64,000 nt of DNA from Phycomyces nitens. Taxonomy: Eukaryota > Mucoromycota > Mucoromycetes > Mucorales > Phycomycetaceae. Positions within the stretch are counted from its first letter, which is position 1, and each line of letters starts with the position of its first letter. The notes beneath the pieces are model-generated. The model did not search any database. It was not told where the DNA came from and worked only from the letters and a program-made list of their open reading frames with translations. The stretch lies in the NCBI GenBank assembly GCA_022702545.1, contig JAHRBC010000005.1, positions 4,216,001-4,280,000 on the forward strand, given 5' to 3'. The position numbers and the translations under genes were made by a program. Positions 31,925 through 44,400 of the stretch are shown here, piece by piece.

Positions 31925-34749
31925 CTGATGTTGCTGTTGTTGCTGATGTTGCTGTTGCTGCTGATGCTGCTGTTGCTGCTGATGTTGTTGTTGCTGTTGC
32001 TGTTGCTGTTGCTGGACGGGAGGAGTAGCTGGAGCTGGTGAAGCGACATTTGCAACAGTTGGGGATGGAGCAAGAGGAGCAGGAGAAGGCACCAAGATAT
32101 GTCCACTAAGCTGTGTCTTGATCTTCTCCAGATAATCCACATTAACATCCTTGGGTGCAGCCTTTGCAGGTGTAGGTCTACCCGTACCTTTAATACAGGG
32201 TTAATATCAGCCTCTCTTTTTAACTATCCATCTTAATCACTTACCACGACGCTGAAGACCACCACTTTTGAACACAGGAGAACCATGTTCGCCTGATTCC
32301 TGCTCTTGTAACTGACGAGCCATTCTCTCATCTTCTTCAATCTGGCGCTGGATATCGTCTGTTCCTGAAAAGTTTGCTTCATCATTGTCTTCAATGAAAC
32401 TCGTTCCACCAAAGGTAACTGTCTTTTTGGTCTTTTTGACAATTGTTTTTGCTGAACCTTCATTATCAGACGGAGGCTCGGGAACATCATTCTCAATATA
32501 GCGCTGGAGTCTTTGGACGTGGTTTTCGGCCATTCCGAGAGACTTCATCTGACGATGGGTCAACTTTTGTACATCGTCCTCTCCGAGGTTATCGGCCTGG
32601 AAAGAAGCAGCATAACGCTTACTGGCTTCTGTAGGAATATTTGCATTTGTAAAGTACGTAAACCAATCCCAATGATGTTTGGAATGTGATTCTGGATTCT
32701 TTGAGGCCAAATGAGCAAGTGGGATATTGTCGTTGCGATCCTCGATCAACTTCATGCCTGTCTCGCTCTCAATAAAGTACAAGTCCTCGGCACACATCTT
32801 CTGGACAGGCACATCAATCTTGACACCATTGATCTTGTGTAGTCTGATCTTTCCAGCATGGATAGCAAGGTATTGAGCCTCTACCTTGAATGCACCAGTA
32901 CGGTCAGTCCATGTACGAACTTTGTTTGGATCAGGTTTGCTAGGATCGTTGGCTTGCTTGGGACGGTCGGGAAGAGAACGATTGCTGGGAACAGCAATAG
33001 ATCTGACGGCATGGTCTGATGGAAGACCTTTTACCTGTGGTCTAGTTGGAGGAGGAGGAGCAGGAATCTGGCTGCGTCTTGGAGATCCACCTGAAGAAGA
33101 AGATGCCAATGCTGCAGCACGAGCGGCCTGTTTCTTGGCCTCTGCTTCTCTCTGTTTGGCTTCATCCTGCATCCGCCTACGCCTATCGACTTCATCCTGG
33201 CGTCTCCTTTCCCTTTCACGTTCTTCCTCTTCCTCGGCCCTTTTTCTGTCCTCTTCCTCTTTTTCTCTGCGACGTTGGCGGGCCATTGCATCGTCCTCTG
33301 AGCGTCTACGGCTGTCCTCTTCCTCTTCCTCTTGTCGCTGGCGAATCTGAGCCTCGGCGGCTAAATCAGCGTCATAGTCTTCCTGGAACTTGAGGTATGT
33401 CATTGGGACGATTCCCGTCCTACCGTCCTGATGCTCGACTGTCCACCAATCATCACTGCTCACATAATCTGTGACTAATACTTGCTGTTCAGCCTGGGCG
33501 GATATTTCGTCTTCTCCACCAGCCTCAAAATCATAGAGCACCACAGCCCACCGAGGCTGGCATGCAGGCGCGGCAGGAGTGGGTGGAGACACAGGTCTTG
33601 GTGATGCTGCTGGTGCTGGTGCTGGTGTGGGTGCTGGTGTGGGTGCTGGTGTGGGTGTTACCACTGTTCGATAGCTCAGGGCCTCTTCAGGGTCAATAAG
33701 GCTCGTAGGAGGCTGGACTGGTCTTATGGGTGATGATGATTGCACACCAGAGTGGGCATTTGCTGCCTTGGATTCTTCTATTTTAGCCATGACCGCCTTT
33801 GCCTCTGATTTAGAAGATGCCTGAAAGTCAAATACAGTTCTATTGGTGTCTGAGATCTCAATGTGGATGTTCTTGCCGTCCTGTGTGTTGTGGGTGACAT
33901 TGGTGATGGAGAATTGGCGGACAGGAGATGCCTTGTCGGTTTCGCTTCCATAGCAAAGCATGCCGTTTCCAACCAACAAATTGCCCTTGCTCTTCTTCTT
34001 CTTCTTCTTATCGACGTCGTATTCGCTCACTGACCAAGATATTGCTTCGTCCTTTGGGTTGATTGTCAATGGTTTCTCGGTAGAGTTCTAAAAGCACATG
34101 GTCAGAATCTACAGTCAAGGTAATATAGCGGGATAAGGTGTGCTCGTGAGGTGCTTACTGAAATGGCCGAGAATACTGAGACTGGTGGAGTTTGGGTAAT
34201 TTGGGCGGGTGCAGTAGAAGGGGATGGGGTGGTCACCTCGTGGTCGGATACCTTGCATGAAAAAGAAGCATTAGGCATCCTTGACTCGGTTTATTCCGCT
34301 TGTCTATCTAAAGTGTCTTACGATTTCAATGTAATTGCTCGGTGCAAGACCAATGGAACCCTTTTTTGACTTTACTAGGAACCAGTCAGGGTCATCGTTC
34401 TCATACAAGACCAGTCGTTCGTCTTCATCAAACGAAAGTTCTTCTTCCTGCTGTGCGGTGTATGCATAGATGGCCTTGACAGCACCCATGGGTTCAGCCT
34501 AGACAACGAGGTTTAGAGCTTGTTTGTTTGGTATTCAAGTACACACACACACACCTCACTGATATAGTTGGCGGGAATGAGGCCAATGGGGCCAACCTGC
34601 TCGAGAGCAGGTGCTTTTAATTGGGCTTTCCACCAGTCAGGGTCATTGTTCTCTAGGATGTATAGGATATCATCTTCTTTGAAATCAAGTTCTTCATCGG
34701 TCTGGGCTTGGTAATCGTAAAGCGCTTTGCAGATGGTAATGTATTTCAT
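30499..34749 (-). CDS. SLA1: Sla1-type actin/endocytosis scaffold, 1308 residues
   Basis: Six exons (34749-34555, 34498-34322, 34251-34159, 34087-32245, 32187-30802, 30731-30499). Sla1 couples cargo, clathrin and actin assembly at cortical patches and restrains Las17/WASP. Domains in order are SH3-1 (ALYDYQAQTDEELDF), SH3-2 (IYAYTAQQEEELSF), a Lys-rich PH-like region, SH3-3 (VVLYDFEAGGEDEI), a charged coiled coil rich in Glu/Arg, SHD1 (RTWTDRTGAFKVEAQYLAIH; it binds NPFxD cargo signals) and SHD2/SAM (HHWDWFTYFTNANIP). The C-terminal third has polyGln and polyPro and about seven TGF/TGM/TGY repeats (for example QMTGF, QPTGF), the Prk1/Ark1-type phosphosites that bind the Pan1-End3 complex. It ends QQQRW. 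Frames of Ala, Ser, Val or Cys runs on either strand are polyGln shadows. Domain content is unmistakable. Confidence 0.95.
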
Positions 34750-36074
34750 ATTGTAAATAATGCGAGGGAAAGAAGAAGAAGGAAAGGGGGTAATTGTTAT
34801 TATTATTCTTGTTATTTAATTGTTCTTTTAGGACTGTTCCCAGAGAGTTGGTGTTAACGATTGGAGATTCTATATATTAATATATATAAGAGAGAGATAT
34901 ATATTAATATTAATATATATATATAGAATATATAGATATAGATAGATATAGATAGTGAGAATGACTGACTGGCTGCAGGTGCAACTAGCCAGGCCGAAAA
35001 GGAAGGATGGCAAGGAAGAAAGGAAGGATATAGAGCACTTGCTAAGCACGAGTAGAGCACTAAGGATATTATTCACTAGATAATTGGCAAATAATATGTA
35101 TATATAAAAAAAAGGGTGCATTGCCTTTTATGGAAATGAATGTGATGTCACAGTTGTGCTGTATATTTTACAAGAACATGTTTAATGTTGGCTGCCATGT
35201 TATGCCATGTAATGTTATGCCATGCCAAGTTATGTCCGTCAAGACAAGGCTTTATGGCACCCGGTCTAATGAAATAGAATAGAATGGAATGAAATCTATA
35301 TAATTCACTGCAAAAGAAACACACACAGATAAATGTGCCACAGATTATGTTGTGGTAAGACAAGAATATACAGTAAAGAAACCAGAAATGCTGTTTAATA
35401 TCAATAAAAGTCAAGCCAACCTCCTCCAAAATAGCTATCCAAGCGCCTCTGCTGAGATGGCCACAAATAAGCCCAAAATGGCCCACACCACGCTATTGTT
35501 GAATTTTTGGCTACTCAAAAATAATAATCACATCCAATCTGGCCCTCATCACACTATGGAGATTTTAAGCTTCGCAATCAAAACGTTAAAGTCTAGGGTA
35601 AGCCTATTCTACAGCCCATCGCCGAGGATTCTCTCCAATTCGCCCTCTGGATTGGTCTGACTGAGATATGGTAGGCCAACATTCAGACCGCAATACCACT
35701 TTTAGGGCTGTACAACAACCGAACCTCTTTCCCCGTGAAATGAAGCGCCCCCTAATTTTTTATTCACAACGTGTTTGTTGCTCTATTCTCTTGTTTCGTG
35801 ATCCTCTATCATATTTTTCCTTCTCTGCCCTTTTCCCCTCTTTTCCTCTCTTTTTATTGCCAAGAAAGAAAGCTCCCAAAGGTGATTAGGTTCAGCAATC
35901 GGCAGTCATTGGGTCTCAATTGATCTCATCTTGTTTTACCTAAAACTCATATTCAAACATTAGCGCGCCCATTACGTCTCTAGAACACAGAACCAACCTG
36001 GATTCAACAATACTTTTATATACGAACTCACCAGACAGCCCATTCAATCGATCATCAATCCATCAAATCCTGAA
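34750..36074. promoter_or_regulatory. Divergent promoter region between SLA1 and the Rap GTPase gene
   Basis: 1.3 kb without a gene. It contains nested TA palindromes at 34868-34945 with AGAT repeats, and a short cluster of TTATGCCATG words at 35198-35240. Small open frames here have no protein character. Confidence 0.45.
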
Positions 36075-36746
36075 ATGAGAGAATACAAACTAGTCGTCCT
36101 TGGATCTGGAGGTGTTGGTAAATCTGCCTTGGTATGGTCTAGAAAGATATTTAGGATATCCAGATGAACCGTGTGGCTGACCCACCCATCTTGTACTCTT
36201 AGACTGTTCAATTTGTCCAGTCGATTTTTGTCGAGAAATACGATCCAACCATTGAAGACTCTTATCGCAAGCAAGTAGAGGTCGACGGACAACAGTGCAT
36301 GCTCGAAATTCTTGATACAGCCGGTACGGAGCAGTTCACTGCCATGCGAGATTTGTACATGAAGAATGGCCAGGGATTTCTTTTGGTCTTTTCTATCGCA
36401 AGCATGATTACCCTGACAGAACTGCAGGAGCTGAGGGTACAGATCCAGCGAGTAAAGAACACAGATAATGTAAGTTTGGGTTTGTTTCGAGTGTCAAGTC
36501 TTAATGTCCTTGTAGGTTCCAATGGTGCTGGTGGGTAACAAGTGCGATCTCGAAGACGATCGAATGGTCTCGAGAGAACAGGGCATGCGTCTGTCGCAGC
36601 AATGGGGTGGAAAGCCATTTTATGAGACATCAGCACGATACAAGATCAATGTTGACGAAGTATTCTACGACCTTGTCAGACAGATCAACAGACAAATGCC
36701 ACCAAAAGACAAGAATAAGAAGAGACTCAAGTGCCTTGTTCTTTAA
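36075..36746 (+). CDS. RSR1: Rap/Rsr1-type small GTPase
   Basis: Three exons (36075-36131, 36203-36469, 36516-36746) give 184 residues. The protein starts [20 protein letters not shown] (P-loop) and has the effector loop [27 protein letters not shown] and ETSA. The Thr in DTAGTEQF, in place of the Gln-61 of Ras, is the Rap/Rsr1 hallmark, and [16 protein letters not shown] is Rap-specific. The protein ends with a polybasic stretch and the CAAX box CLVL, whose final Leu predicts geranylgeranylation and membrane attachment. In yeast, Rsr1/Bud1 directs bud-site and polarity signalling; in a filamentous fungus hyphal polarity is the likely role (inference). The name RSR1 is by orthology to the fungal member. 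Confidence 0.93.
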
Positions 36747-37552
36747 TAATACCTTACATCGACGTTCATTTATTCTCCATATCCGCTTCCCTTTTTTTCA
36801 TAATACTTTCCTCTTTTATATCTCTTTATAACTCTATAACTCTTTATATCTCTCTCTATATATCTATATTATCGACTGGTCATTCCAATTGAATTGCTGG
36901 TAACAAAATTGGATCCAATACTTTTTGCAGTAACGATTAAAATCAAGTCGTCTTGCGTCTACCGGGATCTTTCTTCCTCTACTTCTTTTTTTTTTGGCCC
37001 ATTTATTGGATCCTTGTTTTATTTAACATATCTTTAGTTGTTTTATCTTCAGTGTATCCACACGCCATTCTCTTGGTTTTGGCAAAGTGATGGATTTTAA
37101 AAATACTTGGCCGTTGGGGTCTGTGTGTTGATGGCCAAGAAACTATAGAAAGATATTTAATCATTATAAAAAGACTCATGCATTCCTTATTCACAAGTTA
37201 ACATGTCCCTCTAGGAGAGATCCCACAAGGTTTTAAATGAAGAATAAAAAAGAAATAATAATAACAGGGAGCGTATGTGAGATGGCTAATGGTATGTGGA
37301 TTATCATTATTATTTTAATTTTATTATTTTCTGTGGATAACAATCCACTTTTTATAAATCCTAGTTAAAGACGCCCTAGGTTCCAATACAATCTCAAAGA
37401 TTGGTCTGTGGTTTTTATAATACATAATACATAATAATACAATACATCATCCTTGTTATATCGACATCTGTCCAAGATCAAGGAATATGGAAACCAGGTT
37501 TTATAGCAAAAACCCCTTTTTTTTTAATAATAATCTTACACTAGTTTGAAAT
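36747..37552. other. Convergent 3' intergenic region
   Basis: Non-coding DNA between the GTPase and membrane-protein genes, with CTCTTTATA repeats near 36815-36860. A 63-codon minus frame at 37003-37194 is not credible. Confidence 0.4.
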
Positions 37553-38971
37553 TCAATAGTCGTCATAGACACGGATATCGCCTGCAAGTACCTTGGACAA
37601 TCCTATGGTCAGCAAACCACCCACCATAATATACGCCATGGCTATAAACACGCAAGCAATCGACCGGGGAATAGCCAATGATCTGACTAGACCAGCCATT
37701 GCCATTCCAACCACCATACAGAAAATTAAACATGCATATTCTGCGACAGGAATAAAAGTCATTCTGAAATACTTGCTGTCCTCATGAAACCCAAGAAAAC
37801 TGGCAATTGCAAACGCACAATATACCGCCGCCAGTCTCTCGGGGGATTTGGCCAAAGGAGTCCAGTAGATCTGGTTCACCAGGAACACCACCGCAAATCC
37901 AAATGAGAATATTTGCCACGAATTTCCCGGCTGAAACAGCGCAGTAATCGTTCCATGGAAAAACACCCAGAGTTCAAGCACCATGATCCATGTCTTGTCT
38001 CGATGGCTCTATAGAGACTGTGTAAATATACACAGACGGCAGCAAAGGTACCCCTTGACTCACAGAATGTAAAAAGGTAGTAGATTGCCAGAGAAGCATG
38101 ACTTGGTAGGCAAAACCTAAATAGTGGCCCATGGTGCCTTCCTATTCCCAGACGATCAGCCTCTTGTTTGCTCACTATTAGAACCTTACCGCAGGATGAT
38201 AGTGGAAGTTGTACACAGTGCCAAAACTAACAAGGTAGCCATGATACTTTCTAGTAAACCAAATCACATCTTGCACTAGCTCTGACCTTGGCTTGCGTCC
38301 CAGGCCAAATATAACACCACGGCTATATAAATATATAAAAAAGGGGGGTTATTGGGCAATAAATGTCTAGGATGACTTACGTTGGTATGGCCATGATTAG
38401 AGCAATGACCAGTATTGCAACCACAGAGCCTTGGGCTGTGCCTTCTGCCACATCTGCCGCCAACCCATCGTAAAACATGTGTGTATGGACCAATTTGAAT
38501 AGGAGCATAAACCCATTCAGGTACACCATACTCCAATTCCACCATCGATATGTATTGCTCCATTCTTCTTTTGCCCTTTGGGCCTTTGCCAGGATCCACC
38601 ATTGGCCAACCTGATGTATTCCATAGCTAATCCATGCCACACTTCTTCCTATCCGAAAGGGCTCGAGTAATCGCCAGGGATAGGCAAATGGCGTGGATTT
38701 TCCTATGGTTCTATAAGCATACAAATCACCAACCAATTGCACATTGGACATTACCATTGACCACACGAGTCCCTCTAATCACAAATCGGCCGAGACCCAT
38801 CTCTCCACGTCTGGGATGAGCATTGAATAAATTGGTCCATGTGGTAGGCAAGAGGGCAAGAAATACGACCAGGGTTGCAAACCCAATAGAGGTCGATATG
38901 TAGATCAAACGCCATTTGCTGGGCTTCCAATTGCTATGAACAGGGAGTGGTTTTGCAGCAGTGGGGCCCAT
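37553..38971 (-). CDS. Polytopic membrane protein of unknown function
   Basis: Exons 38971-38809, 38774-38381, 38322-38190, 38141-38064 and 38008-37553 give about 407 residues with roughly nine hydrophobic segments. It begins MGPTAAKPLPVHSNWKPSKW before the first membrane helix; an in-frame ATG at 39010 would add 13 residues. A block of histidines, GTVYNFHYHPAEGTMGHYLG, recurs with VFFHGT further on. These His/Glu residues within membrane segments could bind metal or haem, which is speculation. The last three introns are ordinary GT-AG. The first junction is problematic: only a 34-nt GT-AG intron (38808-38775) or a 49-nt GC-AG intron with a poor donor restores the frame, so a frameshift there cannot be excluded. 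I recognise no named family. The region is divergent from the F-box gene. Confidence 0.7.
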
Positions 38972-39455
38972 GGAAGTATTGGGTATGTAGAATAAATAAA
39001 AAGGAGCCAAAGGAATAATCTGGATTTATTTTTTTGGGTGAATTTTACAAAAGAATGATGCTGCTGCTGATGCTGATGCCAATGATTAAGGGTCAGAAGG
39101 ATTGAATTCTTGGTTTTCTCTCTGCAATCGAATCGATCGATGGATCGTTCCTGCAGTGCGGCTGATGAAAAATCACGCGAAATATTGGGGTTGATGGTGT
39201 GGTGTTTAGAAATGTCATTAGGGCTCTAATGACCTCTTTATTGAAACCTGTTTCAATTTATGCCTACAAATCAGTCTATATTTCACACTGAATTTATTCA
39301 TACAATAAAAAAAAAAGTGGTTTAAAGCCTCACGTGGAAAACTGGACACGGTGCAGTTAGCCCAGCCCAGTCCAGTCCAGGCTGGAGAGAGAAAAACAAT
39401 TAGCCAAATTATCAATTCTCAAACACTTTTTAAGCGGTTGGAATCCATCATTCTC
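38972..39455. promoter_or_regulatory. Divergent promoter of the membrane-protein and F-box genes
   Basis: Short intergenic region. It includes GCTGATGCTGATGCC repeats near 39065 and CCAGTCCAGTCCAG near 39367. If translation starts at the upstream in-frame codon at 39351, part of this would be coding, but the F-box begins at the ATG at 39456. Confidence 0.4.
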
Positions 39456-41300
39456 ATGAGAGCTTCCGAATTATCCTTTGAGATTCTGTCTTTAATCGCA
39501 TCCCTGCTCACAAACAAAGATAAATTATGTTGTACTTTGGTTTGTAATGCCTGGAAAGCTCCGTTTCAAGATGCCTTGTGGAGCAGAATAGAGATTAGCG
39601 GCTATGAAAAGTTGGATTCATTGTTTAATGTGCTTTTGGAAGCAAACATCTACCTCGCAAACGGTCATCGAGTACGAGAACTTCTATTCAACAAGGGAGT
39701 AGCAACAAGCGAAGAACAGCTCTTGACGACCCAAAAGTATTTCCGCAACATTAGTTATCTAAAGATTCGACTAGGCAACCTAAGTTATAGCCATCCAGCT
39801 GTGGTGCCTGCCGACTGGAGTCTCTGGGGGAAACTGACGCGTCTAGAGATCTATGTTTCTGGCTTAAATTCTGAAAACGAAGCTCAGGACATACTCCATG
39901 TCATCTCTTCACTGCCTGTTCTCGAAAGATTTGATTTGACAGACAATTATTATACGCGAAGGAAACCATACACTTTTCAGGATTTTGAGAGCTTTCATAG
40001 ATATTCACCGCGACTAAAGTATCTAGCTATGGATCTTTTAACTACAACAATCTCAATTGAAGATATCCTACAGGCAGATATAGTGCCAACCACCGTCCTC
40101 ACAACAGTAAACCTGTTCAATCGAACAATGGATCTTGGGTGGCTATATTACTGTGCACTCAAGTATCCCAATGTACACACCTTTGGATGGAAGATGGATT
40201 GTAGACAGGATCCAGCACAGGTCCAAGACCAAGACCAAGACCAAATCATGTCCAGATTTGCTGCCCTTGAGTGCTTCTTTCCACACCTAGACACCCTGTT
40301 TGTCAGAGATATCCTAAAGATTGACTTGCGACACACAATATTTTGGAAACTTTTATGTCAGTTTGGTGTATTTCCAAGGAATCTATACTACGATCTTGAA
40401 TGGATAGATAGCACGCCATACCAATCCAGAAGAACCTTGGGTAATGGAATGTACTCTTGTCCAAATCATCTCAAGACCCTCTCACTCACAAGTTTTAACC
40501 ACAATTTCCTTCTCACTTACTCACTCTTGACCCTGGGCGAGTTCCCCCAGCTTGTTGATCTGCATATCATGTTAAATCGAGCAAGCATATTCTTTGACGT
40601 GCTCCTCGACCAATGTCTCTCTCTCAAAACTCTCAGGTTGGACAATTGTCTTATTCTCTTTGATTCAACCTCGAGGAACTGTGTGAAGCATGGATTACGC
40701 CGGCTACAGCTGAGCCATCTAAAGGTCGATCCGAGAACCTTTGATTACATTTCTCTTCATTGTCAAGAGTTGAGCCATCTCTACCTAAGCGAGGTCAGAG
40801 TAATAGGATCAATGTCCAAAGATACTGGCGCCCTGTATCTCAATATGTCCTATACTCGGCTCAAATTATTAAAGCTGGAAAATGTGCATTTCTATTCTTC
40901 TAAAACCGAATATGACAAGGATCTCATCAAACTACTTTGCATCAAACAAAGCGAGATATCTACCATTAGTGGCCTCGATAATCCAGGATCCGTTGAACGT
41001 CGTCTGATATCTGTACTGGAGGGACTCTGGCTTCACTATTATCAAAGTCGATCCGAAGGAAAACTTGGCGCAAAAATACGAATATTACATGCAGACGAAA
41101 TCGAGTATGCAAAAAGATACTTTGTGTCTTTCCGAAACAAAATGACTGTTCTTGCCGATTCTTACATGACTTGGAACGAACTTGGACCAGTTCAATCTAG
41201 CTGGAAGGACGACCTTTGTCAAGGACATGTGGAAATATCCTGTAGATATCTAGAGGAGCTGTCAATCGACAATGTACTGTTTTCCAAAGCCATCATATAG
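39456..41300 (+). CDS. F-box protein with leucine-rich-repeat-like C-terminus
   Basis: An intronless frame of 614 residues from the ATG at 39456 (649 if read from the earlier in-frame start at 39351). The N-terminus is an F-box, LSFEILSLIASLLTNKDKLC followed by CTLVCNAWKAPFQDALWSRI, which binds Skp1 in an SCF ubiquitin ligase. The remainder has irregular Leu-rich motifs (for example LKYLAMDLL, LRRLQLSHLKVD, LSHLYLSEVRVI) typical of the large F-box/LRR families expanded in Mucoromycota, where the repeats select the substrate. The substrate is not predictable. The lack of introns contrasts sharply with its neighbours. The gene is convergent with SPT7, 196 bp away. Confidence 0.85.
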   Translation: MRASELSFEILSLIASLLTNKDKLCCTLVCNAWKAPFQDALWSRIEISGYEKLDSLFNVLLEANIYLANGHRVRELLFNKGVATSEEQLLTTQKYFRNISYLKIRLGNLSYSHPAVVPADWSLWGKLTRLEIYVSGLNSENEAQDILHVISSLPVLERFDLTDNYYTRRKPYTFQDFESFHRYSPRLKYLAMDLLTTTISIEDILQADIVPTTVLTTVNLFNRTMDLGWLYYCALKYPNVHTFGWKMDCRQDPAQVQDQDQDQIMSRFAALECFFPHLDTLFVRDILKIDLRHTIFWKLLCQFGVFPRNLYYDLEWIDSTPYQSRRTLGNGMYSCPNHLKTLSLTSFNHNFLLTYSLLTLGEFPQLVDLHIMLNRASIFFDVLLDQCLSLKTLRLDNCLILFDSTSRNCVKHGLRRLQLSHLKVDPRTFDYISLHCQELSHLYLSEVRVIGSMSKDTGALYLNMSYTRLKLLKLENVHFYSSKTEYDKDLIKLLCIKQSEISTISGLDNPGSVERRLISVLEGLWLHYYQSRSEGKLGAKIRILHADEIEYAKRYFVSFRNKMTVLADSYMTWNELGPVQSSWKDDLCQGHVEISCRYLEELSIDNVLFSKAII

Positions 41301-41496
41301 TTGCCCATTTTCCTCGGATCTTTCTACTATATCACATTGGAGTTTTATTACACATTTGCTAAAGAAAGAAAGAAAGAAAGAAAGAAAAAACATATAAAGG
41401 TGCCCAGGCCTTTTTTGTATAAAAAAATAAATGAAAATAGAAGAGGTATTATTTACAAAAAAATAAAGACATGTTATTTTGCATCATAAATGCTGT

Positions 41497-44400
41497 TTAA
41501 TTATCTTCAAGATCATCCATTGAGGAAGAGTCAATTGAAGGAGGAACAAAAGCCGGTTGAGAAGATGATTCGACAGGTGTAATCTGCTTTACTTTTTTTG
41601 CAATGGCCTGTGGCATCTTAAAAATAAGAAAGCCATATCTTACCAGACTTATGCCTCCTGTCTCACCTTTTTCTCTTTAGCTTCTAGCTTAGCCTGTCGC
41701 TCTTGCTCCTTTAGCTCCTCTCTTAGCTTCCGCTTCTGTTCCTTTTCAGCTATCCTTTGTGCCCTCTCTTCCAACTTTTGGCGTTTTTTTTCTGCACGCT
41801 CGGCTTTTTCAGCCTTGATTTCCTCTAATGGCCGCTTCCTCTTTGATTTCTTGTTATCAATCCCATTCCCAGAACCACCACCAGAAGAGCTTCCATCCTT
41901 TGCCGTCTTCTTTCTTCCTATGCCGCTGTTCTTATTGATCGGTGGGTATCGGGGGCGGTTGCGGTTCCTTGGCAAGTATTCGTCTTCGACAAGGCCATGA
42001 GGTGAGTCGGCTAGTTTCTTACGAAAGATAGGTTGCAGGAGCCCAATCAATTCTTTCTCGCTCGTAATGGGTGTAAAGGGAGGCGGAGGAGGGTACTTTG
42101 GTAACGGCTCTAAAACATAATGTTAATATTTTTTTTACAAAAAATCATACGTATTTTATCGCTAATCTTACCATTGCTTGCACTGTATTTTGTGAATGGC
42201 ATAGAAAAGCACCGATATTTAGCTTTTTGGTTTCTTGATAATACTTGTAGACTTACATGTTTGTACTCTTTGCCTTTTCCTTGTCGCCTCCAAACCATAG
42301 GCGTGAAGGAATCTGGTGAGATATGGTTAGGACCCCCGAATCAGTTTCAATGTTCGTTATAGACTTACAGGATAGGCGGCCAAATTAAACTCTCTTTCCA
42401 GACCAAGCTCTTTGAATCCAAAATAGTCCTCACCAAGGTCTTCGCCAAAAGATCCACTAATAGATGTATATGGATATGTATATGGATGTCATTAATAAAA
42501 ACTATATGTGAGTTTGTGATTAGATGGTTCAACTTGCGTTAAGAATGTCTCTTCGTCTTGTAAAAGCGCATCTGTATCTACAGTACATTTATCTGTCGAT
42601 CCCTAATTTGCGAAAATAGTATAATAATATATATAAATTAATAAGTTGGCCTATAGATCATGTATTGCCAATAACTTGTTACCGAAAGAATGTCCTGGTA
42701 GGAAGAATCGAGTTTTCTATGCAAATCTTCCAACCGGGCACCAAATCGTTCAATGTCGTCGTGAATGTATGATTCTAAGGCTCGAATGGAAGGAACTCCA
42801 TTTTCATACAAGGTATGCATTACAATTTCCTAATAGATCGTCAATACATTTGTATTAAATGTGTACAAATTCACTTACCTCGCTATTCATCTGACGACCA
42901 TAATCATCCCAGTATGTACGAAGGGTCTTTCCGACATTGAGCAGATAGTCTGACATCATGTCCGTAAGCACGTTCAACGCGCCAGTATGAGCTCCCTCAA
43001 AACCAGCATGAGCGAGCAATTTAGCAACTGTTCTCTGTGTTAGTTGCTGGCTAGAGTCCTGGTTCATAATTAGAGGTGGAATCGTCTTATGTGGAGTAGG
43101 TTTAGGTGGCAACGAAGACGAAGACGAGTGTGGCTGTGTAGATAAAGGATGAGAAGACGTAGAGGCATTCTTGACAGGTGCTGGTTTTGCAAAGACAAAC
43201 TCAGAGGTCAAAACAGGGTCAACTGCGTCCAAAGGTATAGAAGCGAATGTTGATATCTTTAAAGAAAATAGAATTTTGTAAATGTGTACAAGTTATGTCA
43301 CTGTCAATGGAGGATGTTAAATGTCTTTGGCTTACCGGCACATTGTTACGAACAGCATTACATTTGTTATACACTGTGCGTATGTGCTGCATCTCATGTA
43401 GATTATGATCGATCAGCTTGTTTAGTCCATGCTTTGGGAACGATGTAGATGGATATACATCCAATGAGACATCGGTGTATCCTCTTGGCTGTGAAGATGT
43501 ACACCCAAAGCCTAAACTGTCAAAATGAGACATTCGAGACGCATGTTTTCCTTGCTTCGAATCGTCTTTTGAATCATCTTCATTCAATTCTTCAGGCACA
43601 CCGTCAATCTCTGGAATTCCACTAGAAATAATGTACTCTGGCAAAAATAGGTCTGTACGTGATTCATCATCTTGCTCGGTTTTTGGCTTTGCTATCTTTC
43701 GGGAAAAGAAGGCGTCAAGGTTTTCTTCGTCGCTCGAATTTATATCAAACTCGTCGTAAAGGCTCGCATTTCCTCCTCTTCGATCTGTCCACTGTGAAAA
43801 TGCGTCTGGTGTACATCGAACTAATCTCTGGGTTACTTGTGGAGTAGAATGCGTGTGTTCCAGCATAGCAAACCGCTCCATATCTAGAGGAGATCGTATA
43901 ATTGCTTCTCTATCTCCAAATGAGAACTGGTACTGCCTCTCTATATCAGCCTACAAAACCAGGTTAAGTCTTTGTTACTTTCAAATGCCCACACTTACTG
44001 TCATCTTTGCTCTCGTTTTTTTAGTCATATCTCGCCACACCTGATCCTGTAGTTCACCAACATCCCCGTCAATCTCTGCACCAACGTCCTTTTCTTCTTG
44101 TTCGAGATCGATATCAACCGCAACTCCATTTTGATTCTTGAGTTGTTTTCCACCATAGTTTTTATGCGACACACCATTTTCTGATGAGTTGGCTCTCTCG
44201 TCATCCTTACCAGAGCCCATATTTGCCGAGTCGCCTGCCCCATGTGGTGTTGCACTTGATCCACAGGTCAGGGATCGTTCTCGAGAGCCCCGTGCTAGAT
44301 TATCGTGGTTTGCTAATGCAGAACCTCTTTGTTTTGACGCAACAGGATGTTTATGTGCTCCAGGTGCCTTGTGAGATTAAATTAGGATATATATATACAC

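Noticed and set aside
31790..32150. Ala/Val-, Ser/Asn- and Leu-rich frames of 78-95 codons
   Set aside because: They are alternative-frame readings of the Sla1 polyglutamine tract.
32886..33393. Ser/Leu-rich frames antisense to the middle of Sla1
   Set aside because: They mirror the Glu/Arg coiled coil and have no independent start, intron or family signature.
38275..38320. 36-nt micro-intron in the membrane-protein gene
   Set aside because: Reading straight through gives the well-formed RGVIFGLGRKPRSELVQDVI segment in the correct phase, so no intron is needed.
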